NCBI GenBank assembly: GCA_028277865.1
Contig: JANQFM010000632.1
Location: 1 to 14,280, forward strand
DNA from: Acidobacteriota bacterium
GTDB lineage: Bacteria; Acidobacteriota; UBA6911; RPQK01; DATIPO01
DNA length: 14,280 nt
Direction: 5' to 3'
Within the stretch, counting starts at the first letter, position 1. The number at the start of each line of letters is the position of its first letter. The position numbers were made by a program, and so were the translations under genes. The notes beneath the pieces are model-generated. The model was not told where the DNA came from. It made no database searches and was given only the letters and a program-made list of their open reading frames with translations. This document shows, piece by piece, positions 1-6,465 of the stretch.

Positions 1-1
1 C

Positions 2-265
2 GTTGGCGCTCGGCGCAGCAGCATACTTAGGAAAGTCTTGTGGCAAGGCGCAAAACCCGTTTTGTTCGGGCTTGCTGTCGGGCTTGGTTTTTCATGGCCG
101 GCCTCCGAATTGGCCCGCACATATTATTTTGGCCTGGGCGCCTTCAACGTTGGGTTGATGGTGATGATTGTGCTGATATTCTTGGGGGTCGGAGCGGTTG
201 CCTGCGCCGTCCCATGCTTGCGCGCCGTCAACCTCGACCCGGCCCACACGCTGAGGACCGAGTAG
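2..265 (+). CDS. ABC transporter permease (MacB/FtsX type), C-terminal fragment
   Basis: The frame is open from the window edge and ends at TAG 263-265, giving the last 87 residues of a longer protein. It begins with a VGARRSSILR segment followed by two hydrophobic stretches (roughly residues 18-35 and 48-68) and ends with an LRAVNLDPAHTLRTE tail. That order (amphipathic 'GARR..ILR..L.QG' linker, two last membrane helices, then 'R.a..vDP...LR.E') is characteristic of the C-terminal FtsX domain of MacB-like permeases, including the 'ADOP' permeases multiplied in Acidobacteria. Such proteins sit in the inner membrane and work with an ABC ATPase in efflux or lipoprotein-type transport; the substrate cannot be told from this fragment. 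A TTG at 38 could be read as a start but is an internal Leu codon of this longer frame. The family call is fairly firm; the ADOP subtype is inference. Confidence 0.8.
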   Translation, partial: VGARRSSILRKVLWQGAKPVLFGLAVGLGFSWPASELARTYYFGLGAFNVGLMVMIVLIFLGVGAVACAVPCLRAVNLDPAHTLRTE

Positions 266-340
266 CAAGGTGCAACGAGATCATCTCTTGTGTCCTGTGC
301 GTCCTTTCTCTGCGCCCATTGCGGCGAACTCTGCTCCCCC

Positions 341-778
341 CTACGCGATCCGGAATAGTTGACGCCTTTGATCGGCCCAATCCTCGGTCGGGTAGATCTG
401 CGGCGCAACTTCGATGAGGCGCGGGAAGAGATGGAAGATGGCAGCCGCGTCCCACTTGACACCCTTCCGGGTCCGGAAGCCGTGCTGATTCAGGGACTTG
501 GCCACTTCCGAAAGCGGCTTGTCGGCGATCAACTCTCCCAGCATCAAGGTCAGCGCTTCCCGCTCCTGGGGATTTTCGACCAAATGCATGCAGTCTTCAG
601 AAACCTGCATGCCGTAGGGGACTTCCTGGCGCAGGACAACCTGAGAGCTTTCCCCCGCCGAGACCTCCCGCACCCACTCGATGGCCGACAGCTCCCAACC
701 CTGATCTGCTTTTTCTTGCCAATAGCCGGCGTCGGGCATGCCGGCAACCACGTCTCTGAAATGCTCTTTTCTGGCCAT
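341..778 (-). CDS. Small protein resembling the Recombinase domain of serine recombinases, without catalytic domain
   Basis: A 145-residue protein starting at ATG 776-778. The start is fixed by an AGGAGG Shine-Dalgarno (plus-strand 783-788) four bases upstream; the frame stays open much further upstream, but that part is antisense to the dehydratase gene. Residues 15-38 are an aromatic-rich segment ending in GWELSAIEWVRE. Residues 53-125 read like the PF07508 'Recombinase' domain: a PYGMQVS motif (54-60), LVENPQEREAL (66-76), then the helical part with LNQHGFRTRKGVKW (96-109) and FPRLIEV (118-124). Full serine recombinases carry an N-terminal resolvase domain with a nucleophilic serine; nothing like it is present here, so strand exchange by this protein alone is not expected. 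A DNA-binding or regulatory role is inference. It is transcribed away from the dehydratase gene at 1094, with 315 bases between them. Confidence 0.72.
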   Translation of the reverse strand: MARKEHFRDVVAGMPDAGYWQEKADQGWELSAIEWVREVSAGESSQVVLRQEVPYGMQVSEDCMHLVENPQEREALTLMLGELIADKPLSEVAKSLNQHGFRTRKGVKWDAAAIFHLFPRLIEVAPQIYPTEDWADQRRQLFRIA

Positions 779-1093
779 GACTCCTCCTGACTTGATGATC
801 TGGAAACGCAATCCGGATGCCATGAAGAAAGTACACTGGTTACTGGATTTGGTGAAGAGATTTGTCCGCCTGCGAGACTCCGGCTGACCGAAAATGGACA
901 CTGGATGCGCCGGTGGCTCTGCAAAGGCAACGTCGACCAGGAGCGCCCGCATCTTGCGGGCCTGACCAAACCGCTCGAGTTTCGCGCCAAGACGCCAAGA
1001 TCGCTGTCTGAGAGCTTTTGGCGCGCTTGGCGTCTTGGGGCGAAACCTCTGGAGTTTGAACCCAGAAGCCTGTAGACTTTCGCCTCTGGACTG
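779..1093. other. Divergent intergenic region with two inverted repeats
   Basis: This 315-base gap separates two divergent genes. I found no convincing coding frame in it. It holds a perfect 7-base stem with a 3-base loop at 945-961 (GCCCGCA / TGCGGGC) and a long stem-loop at 979-1046, listed separately. I could not find a good sigma-70 promoter for either flanking gene in it. Confidence 0.5.
979..1046. repeat. Long inverted repeat (21-base arms) upstream of the dehydratase gene
   Basis: The arm at 979-999 and the arm at 1026-1046 are reverse complements at 20 of 21 positions, separated by a 26-base loop. The core of the left arm is TTCGCGCCAAGACGCCAA. The element ends 47 bases before the ATG at 1094. 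A single further copy of the left-arm core, 17 of 18 bases identical and in the same orientation, lies at 2061-2078 just after the stop of the same gene, so this is a repeated element rather than a gene-specific hairpin. It lacks a T-tract and so is not a standard intrinsic terminator. Confidence 0.8.
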
Positions 1094-2056
1094 ATGAGTG
1101 AATTCGCCATAGATTTCGAAGACGTGCAAGCCGCCGCCGAACGGCTTGAAGGAATCGCCCACCGGACGCCTGTCCTCACTTCGCGGACCGTCAATCGGAT
1201 GGCCGGTTGCGAGGTCTTCTTCAAGTGCGAGAACCTGCAACGGGGCGGATCCTTCAAGTTCCGGGGCGCCTACAACACCCTGGTGCAGCTTTCCGACACC
1301 GAAAAAAAGCGCGGAGTGGTGGCCTACTCCTCGGGCAATCATGCCCAGGGCGTCGCCTACTCGGCCAAGCTGCTGGGCATCCCCGCCACCATCGCCATGC
1401 CCACCGACGCCCCCAAGGCCAAGTTGGAGGCCACCCGCGACTACGGAGCGGAAATCCTCTACTACGACCGGCTCAATCAGGAGCGGGCCCGGATCGCCCA
1501 GGACTTTGCCCGAGAGCATGCAGCCACCTTGATACCGCCCTATGACCATCCTCACATCATGGCCGGGCAGGGGACGGCCGGGCTGGAGCTGATGGAGCAG
1601 ATCCCCGACCTGGACGCCCTGCTGACCCCCATCGGCGGCGGAGGGTTGCTGAGCGGCTGCGCCATTGCGGCCAAGCAGCACAACCCCGAAATCCGCATCT
1701 TCGGAGTCGAAACCATGGCCAGCAATGACTGGTGGAGGTCGTTTCGGGCCGGCCATCGGGTCAAGATCCCTCCGCCGGACACCATTGCCGATGGCATGCG
1801 CACCCAGCAGCCCGGCAAGCTGACCTTTCCCCTCATCCACTCCCTGGCCGACGACATCCTGTTGGTGGGCGAAAACGAAGTGGTCGAAACGCTGCAGCTG
1901 ATTCTGCTGCGCATGAAGATCCTGGCCGAACCCACCGGCTGCGTGGCGCCGGCAGCCATTTTGTTTCACCGCGTCCAGCCCCCTCCCAAAAAGGTCGGCG
2001 TCGTCATCTCGGGCGGCAATATCGACCCTTCCTTGCTTTCCCGGTTGCTCAGATAG
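1094..2056 (+). CDS. PLP-dependent serine racemase / threonine dehydratase-type enzyme
   Basis: A 320-residue fold-type II PLP enzyme, the usual size for single-domain serine racemases and catabolic threonine dehydratases, with no C-terminal ACT regulatory domain. Visible motifs are the PLP-lysine motif GSFKFRGA (52-59, Schiff-base Lys55), SSGNHAQG (79-86), the phosphate-binding glycine loop GGGGL (181-185), and SGGN (306-309) near the C-terminus. The SSGNH form carries Ser80, the position of the re-face base of serine racemase and absent from most IlvA-type enzymes, which have AGNH. The sequence VETMASND (205-212) keeps the acidic pair (Glu206, Asp212) that coordinates divalent metal in eukaryotic serine racemase. 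The likely reaction is therefore racemisation and/or beta-elimination of L-serine, or dehydration of threo-3-hydroxyaspartate; threonine deamination remains possible. It is cytoplasmic. There is no strong ribosome binding site before ATG 1094. It appears monocistronic. Confidence 0.88.
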   Translation: MSEFAIDFEDVQAAAERLEGIAHRTPVLTSRTVNRMAGCEVFFKCENLQRGGSFKFRGAYNTLVQLSDTEKKRGVVAYSSGNHAQGVAYSAKLLGIPATIAMPTDAPKAKLEATRDYGAEILYYDRLNQERARIAQDFAREHAATLIPPYDHPHIMAGQGTAGLELMEQIPDLDALLTPIGGGGLLSGCAIAAKQHNPEIRIFGVETMASNDWWRSFRAGHRVKIPPPDTIADGMRTQQPGKLTFPLIHSLADDILLVGENEVVETLQLILLRMKILAEPTGCVAPAAILFHRVQPPPKKVGVVISGGNIDPSLLSRLLR

Positions 2057-2060
2057 GGGG

Positions 2061-2078
2061 TTCGCGCCAAGACACCAA
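2061..2078 (+). repeat. Single copy of the inverted-repeat arm found at 979-999
   Basis: TTCGCGCCAAGACACCAA differs at one position from 981-998. It lies four bases after the stop codon of the dehydratase gene, in the same orientation as the left arm upstream, so the gene is bracketed by copies of the same sequence. No complementary second arm is visible here. Confidence 0.7.
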
Positions 2079-2110
2079 AAGCGCAAAGCAGACCCAATCT
2101 GGTTCCGGTT

Positions 2111-2490
2111 TCAATCAGGCAGCAGGAATCGGCAAGCAGGGCCGGAGGCTTTTGGGAGTCGTCGATCCAGAGTAGCCAGCGGAACCTCAAGCGTCTCAGC
2201 CAGCGCCACGTACCAAGCATCGTAGCAAGTGACGTTGGCGCGCAGCTCCCAGATGCGATCCGCCAAAGGCCCGAAGGGGAACAGGGTTATATCCAAGTCG
2301 AGCAGATCTTGGCGAGCGGAAGAGGCCTCCAACAACGTCACTTCCTTGGCCAGTTCCAACCGCCTGAGGATGTTGGTAGCCTCTACCAGGACCAGCTATG
2401 GTGTCGCCAGCGTATTTCGGCCCAGAGACCCTCGGAACCTTCGTCCACGGCCGCGGCCACGAGCACCGATGAATCGACAACCAGGCTCAT
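2111..2490 (-). pseudogene. VapC/FitB-like PIN-domain toxin, broken by a frameshift and an in-frame stop
   Basis: The N-terminal part starts at ATG 2488-2490 and reads MSLVVDSSVLVAAAVDEG, a typical PIN-domain start with its first catalytic aspartate (Asp6). This frame ends after 35 residues at TAG 2383-2385. The remaining PIN homology continues in a second frame: LVLVEATNILRR, then CYDAWYVALAE and LATLDRRLP, ending at TGA 2111-2113. The switch falls near plus-strand 2405-2414 and corresponds to one missing base; in addition the second frame has its own TAG at 2396-2398 just before LVLVEATN. All four acidic residues expected of a PIN RNase (D, E, D, D) are still recognisable across the two pieces, and the summed length (about 125 residues) is normal for VapC. 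Intact VapC toxins are tRNA- or rRNA-cleaving RNases. Two separate lesions argue for real decay over one sequencing error. The start overlaps the antitoxin stop (ATGA). Confidence 0.85.
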
Positions 2491-2723
2491 CGGCGATCCG
2501 CCTCACGATGACGCAGGATGTGTTCCGGCGGGACTCGCCTGGAGGCCGCCCTTTTCCGCGCCTGAACCTGATCGAGCCACCTTTCGATTGAAGGCCGTTT
2601 GGCAAGGCGTTCCAACTCTCCACGCAGATACTCCTGCATTGATCTGTGCTGCAGGGCGGCACGGGCGGCCAATTCGTCGCGGACTTCTTGCGGGACGTTC
2701 CGGATTGTGATCTGCACAGACAT
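2487..2723 (-). CDS. FitA/VapB-like ribbon-helix-helix antitoxin
   Basis: A 78-residue protein. The N-terminus MSVQITIRNVPQEVRDELAA is a ribbon-helix-helix fold: a short beta strand (residues 3-8) that inserts in the DNA major groove, then a helix, with RSMQEYLRGELERLA (27-41) as the second helix. The C-terminal part (about 42-78) is basic and presumably wraps the partner toxin. FitA-type antitoxins neutralise a PIN-domain RNase and repress their own operon. Its stop TGA (2487-2489) overlaps the toxin start ATG (2488-2490), the usual translational coupling. The toxin gene is broken, so this antitoxin has no functional cognate toxin in the window. Two short palindromes lie immediately upstream. 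The Shine-Dalgarno is weak. Confidence 0.87.
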   Translation of the reverse strand: MSVQITIRNVPQEVRDELAARAALQHRSMQEYLRGELERLAKRPSIERWLDQVQARKRAASRRVPPEHILRHREADRR

Positions 2724-2725
2724 GC

Positions 2726-2758
2726 TGTCATTGTGACATCAGAGACTGCATTCTGCAG
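2726..2758. promoter_or_regulatory. Candidate antitoxin operator: two 5-3-5 palindromes
   Basis: Just upstream of the antitoxin start are two perfect inverted repeats of the same design: TGTCA-ttg-TGACA (2726-2738) and CTGCA-ttc-TGCAG (2746-2758). Their centres are exactly 20 bases apart, about two helical turns, which would suit binding of two ribbon-helix-helix dimers on one DNA face. On the minus strand the second palindrome includes CAGAAT, a weak -10 candidate. The two half-site sequences differ, so binding by one protein is inference. Confidence 0.4.
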
Positions 2759-2814
2759 GCAGTGAGTAGAATCTTCTCCTCGGCTCTCTGCGCCGCTCTG
2801 TAGCCCCTCTGCGG

Positions 2815-2859
2815 TTTCTCCCCTCTCCTCTCCTCTCCTCTCTTCTCTTCTCTCTCCCT
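2815..2859 (+). repeat. 45-base homopyrimidine tract with pentanucleotide repeats
   Basis: Every base from 2815 to 2859 is C or T. Inside it CCTCT is repeated four times (2822-2841), followed by two CTTCT units (2842-2851). It directly abuts, and by two bases overlaps, the stop codon of the propeller gene on the other strand, so that gene's transcript ends in a purine-only stretch. Such tracts can form triplex (H-) DNA under supercoiling and often vary in length by slippage. Confidence 0.85.
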
Positions 2860-5800
2860 ACTCCCTTCGCCAGCGTATCGCCCTCCCAGGTGTCCAGGGC
2901 GCACCCAGATCCTCCAGCCGCTGCTCAATGGCCGGCAGGTCGCTGCTCATGATTTGGTTGATCTGATCGATCACCGGGTCGAACTCCTCCTCGACGATGG
3001 CGTAGACCTGACGTTGGGTCTGGGTGGGATCCGAGGTGGAGCGGAATCCGGCGAAGAGGGCGCTGTTGACGCGCGATGAAATGGAGGGCGGCTGCTGGCG
3101 GTCGAGGCGGCTGATGATGGAATCCCCGAAGAGCTGGCGCGATACATCATCGATCTTCTTTTCCAGATTGTCGATCTCCTGCTTGAGGCTGGCAGCTGAA
3201 GCCAGGTCGGTGACGGCCTTGAGGGCGGCCCGGTAGTGGCGCGTCTTTTCTCCCAGGTCGCGGACGGCCTGGCGGGCGCCGTTCATGGCCCGGCTCAGCT
3301 CTGACAGATCCCTCTGAAAAGCCAACAGGGCATCGCGGTCGGATGCCGGCAGGGTGCGGTTGTCCAGATGGCGGACCTCGAAAGAGACCGGCTGGGTCAG
3401 CTGGGCGACTTCGCCGTTGACGCTCTTGGACATGTGAACCCGATAGGTACCGGGAACCACCAGGATGCCCGATCCGGCATCCCGGCGGGGTGCGGCGTTG
3501 CGGGGATTGGCCCGCGTGATGTCCGGAAAGCGCAGATCCCAGTTGATGCGGTGGACCCCTTCGCTGGCCCGTTGGCGCAAGGTACGCACCACGTTGCCGT
3601 TGGAGTCCTGGATGGTGAAGAGCAGGTAGGGCTCCTCCTCATCCTCTTCGGCCTTCAGGCCTTCGTAGGAGGGATAGTCGATGGGCTCCTTTTTCTTGAA
3701 CTTCTTCTTCTCTTCCTCTTTGCGCAACTGTTCGCGGGTCTTGATGGTTTCCTTGAAGTAGTAGGTGATCTTTGCGCCGACATCGGGATTGGCCGCCGTG
3801 TAGAAGGTCTCTCCCTGGAATCCCTTGCCGCCACCGCCGATGCGGCTGTAGGGGAAGAACATCAAGCCGTCGGAAACGGCGAAGACGTGGGCTTCGGATT
3901 CGATCAGCTCTGAGGTCAACTCGCGCAGGGGCGCGTAGTTGTCCAGCACGTAGAAGCTGCGTCCGAAGGTTCCCAGAACCAAGTCGTTTTCGCGCTCTTG
4001 AATGGCGATGTCGCGCACCGCGATGGTGGGCACGCCGCTGCGCAGACGCTTCCAGTACTTGCCGCCGTCCAGCGTGTAAAAGACTCCGAACTCGGTGCCG
4101 ACGAAGAGCAGGTTGGGCGAAACGTGGTCCTCGGCGATTGCGTAGACCGAGCCGCGCTCGGGCAGGTTGGCGGCGATGGAGGTCCAGGACTTGCCCAAAT
4201 CGGTGCTCTTGAGCAGGTAGGGCTTGAAGTCGCCTCGCTTGTGGTTGTTGAAGGCGGCATAGACGGTGTTGCGGTCGTGCTGGGAGGGGATCAGCTCGTT
4301 GACGTAGGTCATTTCCGGCACGCCTTCAAGATTTTCGTAACGGGTCCAGCTCTGGCCGCCGTTTTCGGTGACATGGACCAGCCCGTCATCGGTTCCGGCG
4401 TAGAGCAGCCCTTCGGCCAACTCGGATTCCTCCAGGGCCACGATATTGCCGTAGGTGGTCGTCGAGGCGTGCTTGGCCACTGCGTCCATGGGCCAGATCT
4501 GCCCCATCACTTCCAGCGTGTTGCGGTCGATCTGGCGCGTCAGGTCGTCGCTGATCACTTGCCAGCTGTTGCCCCGGTCGTCGCTGCGGAAGACTTTGTC
4601 GGCGGCAAAGTAAAGCCGGGTGGGGGAGTGGGGGCTGATGAGCAGGGGAGCGTCCCAGTTGAAGACGTAGGCGTCTTCGCCCTTGCGCGCCCGGGGACGG
4701 ATGCTGATGCGCTCGCCGCTGCGGCGGTCAAAGCGTGTCAGGTTGCCGTACTGGGACTGGGCATAGATGATGTTGGGGTCGTTGGGGTCGACCTGGGTTT
4801 CGAAGCCGTCTCCGCCCTGGGTGACGAACCAGTCCTCGTTGGCGATGCCGTTGGCGCTGATGGTGCGCGAGGGGCCTCCCAGGCTGTAGTTGTCCTGGGT
4901 GCCGCCGTAGACGTTGTAAAAAGGCAGGGCGTTGTCGACGGACACCTTGTAAAATTGGACCACAGGCAGGTTGGGCATGTAGCGCCAGGTCTGGCCCCGG
5001 TCCCATGACTCGTATACGCCCCCGTCGTTGCCGTTGAGCAGGTAGTCGGGGTTGTCGGGATCGATCCACAGGGCGTGGTTGTCGACGTGCTTGCTGCGTT
5101 CGCCGGTGCGCTGCCAGGTCCGCCCGCCGTCCAGGCTGACCTGCCCCAGGGTGTCCATCGAATAGACCCGGTTGACGTCGACGGGATCGGCGAAGATCTC
5201 CTGGTAGTAGTTGCCCCGCGAGGTGTAATCGCCGCGGCGCTGCCAGGTCTCTCCCCGGTCGGTCGAACGATAAAACCCGCCTTTGTCCTCTTGGGCTTCC
5301 ACGATGGCGTAAATCACGTCGGGATTGGGCGGCGAGATGGCCAGCCCGATGCGTCCCAGATGGCCGGAAGGCAGCCCTTTGTTGATCTTGCGCCAATTGG
5401 CCCCCGCATCGGCGGACTTGTAAAGGGCCGATTCGGGTCCGCCGTCGATGAAGGTGAAGACGTGCCGGCGGCGCTGGTGGGCAACGGCGTAAAGGGTGTC
5501 GGGATCGCGGGGGTCGAAGTGGACCTCGCTGACGCCAGTGTGCTCGCTGATTGTCAGCACCGCATCCCAGTTCTTCCCCCCGTCGGTCGTCTTGTAAAGC
5601 CCCCGGTCGCCTCCCGCTGACCAGAGGGGTCCGTAAGCGGCCACGTAGACCACGTCCGAATCGCGGGGATCGACGATGATCATGCCGATGTGCTCGGATT
5701 CTTTAAGCCCCATGTTCTTCCAGCTCTTGCCGCCGTCAACCGACTTGTAAACGCCGTCGCCATAGGCCACGCTGCGCTGATTGTTGTTTTCGCCCGTGCC

Positions 5801-6199
5801 CACCCAGACCACGTTGTGGTTGTTGGGGTCCATGGTGACGCAGCCGATGGAGTAGGATCCACGGCTGTCGAAGACAGGCTTGAAGGTGACTCCCTTGTTG
5901 GTGGTCTTCCAGACGCCGCCTGAAGCGACGGCCACGTAGTATTCACTGGTGTTGTCGGGATTGACGGCAAAGTCGGAGATGCGTCCCGAGGTCAGGGCGG
6001 GACCGATGCTGCGGAACTTGAGGCCCGGCGTCTTGAGCTTGTAAAGAGGCGGTACCTCCTTTTTTTCCTTTTCCTCGCCCTTTTTGCTTTCTTCGGATTG
6101 GGCTTCCTGTTCCTGGTTTTCCTGGGCCATCGCCCATGTCAGGGCGGAGCCCAGAAGGCAGAGTGCGCAGATCAGCAGCCAAAAAAATCCTTTTTTCAT
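2858..6199 (-). CDS. Secreted Asp-box (BNR) beta-propeller protein, VPS10/sortilin-like 'glycosyl hydrolase'
   Basis: A 1113-residue protein. I place the start at ATG 6197-6199, which gives a clean signal peptide (KK, hydrophobic 5-22, AMA before Gln26) with a GGGGGA sequence upstream; the frame is open to 6610, but that extension is arginine-rich and overlaps the divergent nurA-like gene. After an acidic/lysine linker (27-50), residues 60-755 hold ten Asp-boxes (S/T-x-D/N-x-G-x-x-W), for example SVDGGKSW (153-160), TTDGGKNW (204-211), STDRGETW (312-319), SLDGGRTW (355-362), SDDRGNSW (539-546), STDLGKSW (665-672) and TLDGGKYW (709-716). This predicts one or two large beta-propellers as in sortilin and sialidase-like proteins. 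Residues 820-857 are a highly charged linker; 858-945 look like a FlgD-type Ig domain; 950-1095 are helical, probably coiled coil. No catalytic acid or base can be assigned, so enzyme activity is unproven. Expected in the periplasm or outside the cell. Confidence 0.85.
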   Translation of the reverse strand: MKKGFFWLLICALCLLGSALTWAMAQENQEQEAQSEESKKGEEKEKKEVPPLYKLKTPGLKFRSIGPALTSGRISDFAVNPDNTSEYYVAVASGGVWKTTNKGVTFKPVFDSRGSYSIGCVTMDPNNHNVVWVGTGENNNQRSVAYGDGVYKSVDGGKSWKNMGLKESEHIGMIIVDPRDSDVVYVAAYGPLWSAGGDRGLYKTTDGGKNWDAVLTISEHTGVSEVHFDPRDPDTLYAVAHQRRRHVFTFIDGGPESALYKSADAGANWRKINKGLPSGHLGRIGLAISPPNPDVIYAIVEAQEDKGGFYRSTDRGETWQRRGDYTSRGNYYQEIFADPVDVNRVYSMDTLGQVSLDGGRTWQRTGERSKHVDNHALWIDPDNPDYLLNGNDGGVYESWDRGQTWRYMPNLPVVQFYKVSVDNALPFYNVYGGTQDNYSLGGPSRTISANGIANEDWFVTQGGDGFETQVDPNDPNIIYAQSQYGNLTRFDRRSGERISIRPRARKGEDAYVFNWDAPLLISPHSPTRLYFAADKVFRSDDRGNSWQVISDDLTRQIDRNTLEVMGQIWPMDAVAKHASTTTYGNIVALEESELAEGLLYAGTDDGLVHVTENGGQSWTRYENLEGVPEMTYVNELIPSQHDRNTVYAAFNNHKRGDFKPYLLKSTDLGKSWTSIAANLPERGSVYAIAEDHVSPNLLFVGTEFGVFYTLDGGKYWKRLRSGVPTIAVRDIAIQERENDLVLGTFGRSFYVLDNYAPLRELTSELIESEAHVFAVSDGLMFFPYSRIGGGGKGFQGETFYTAANPDVGAKITYYFKETIKTREQLRKEEEKKKFKKKEPIDYPSYEGLKAEEDEEEPYLLFTIQDSNGNVVRTLRQRASEGVHRINWDLRFPDITRANPRNAAPRRDAGSGILVVPGTYRVHMSKSVNGEVAQLTQPVSFEVRHLDNRTLPASDRDALLAFQRDLSELSRAMNGARQAVRDLGEKTRHYRAALKAVTDLASAASLKQEIDNLEKKIDDVSRQLFGDSIISRLDRQQPPSISSRVNSALFAGFRSTSDPTQTQRQVYAIVEEEFDPVIDQINQIMSSDLPAIEQRLEDLGAPWTPGRAIRWRRE

Positions 6200-6288
6200 G
6201 TGTCCCCCGGCTGTAAAAGCATTGAGTGGAGCGAAAGGGGTTCGCCCAAGCCGCAAACGCGAGCGGCGCCGTAGTTCCCAAGGCATCG

Positions 6289-6317
6289 ATTGTAAAGCCG
6301 GGACGGCGGATCGTCCA
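6289..6317 (-). promoter_or_regulatory. Possible sigma-70 promoter for the Asp-box propeller gene
   Basis: On the minus strand TGGACG (plus-strand 6312-6317; four of six matches to the -35 consensus) is followed after 17 bases by TACAAT (6289-6294; five of six). Transcription would begin near 6282 and leave a leader of about 80 bases before ATG 6199. It is a moderate match only. Confidence 0.35.
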
Positions 6318-6465
6318 GGGGCTTGGGGCGATCTCTGAATGACCTGGTCCGATTGGGCAGATCGCTCAGCGCTTTCACCTGCTTGCACGGCTTTGGATCG
6401 TGGAGTTTCCGTTTGTGGGCTTCTCGGTCCTTCCCGGCATGCTTCATCCAGGCTAATATGAAGTC

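Noticed and set aside
945..961. Perfect GCCCGCA/TGCGGGC hairpin considered as a terminator
   Set aside because: It has no T-tract on either strand and lies between two divergent gene starts, where no terminator is needed.
779..2086. Minus-strand open frame upstream of 778 that would extend the small recombinase-like protein to 581 residues
   Set aside because: It is antisense to the dehydratase gene, is low in recognisable motifs, and the gene has a good Shine-Dalgarno at 783-788 for the start at 778.
3998..5008. 336-residue plus-strand open frame
   Set aside because: It is antisense to the Asp-box propeller gene and has no domain signal or ribosome binding site.
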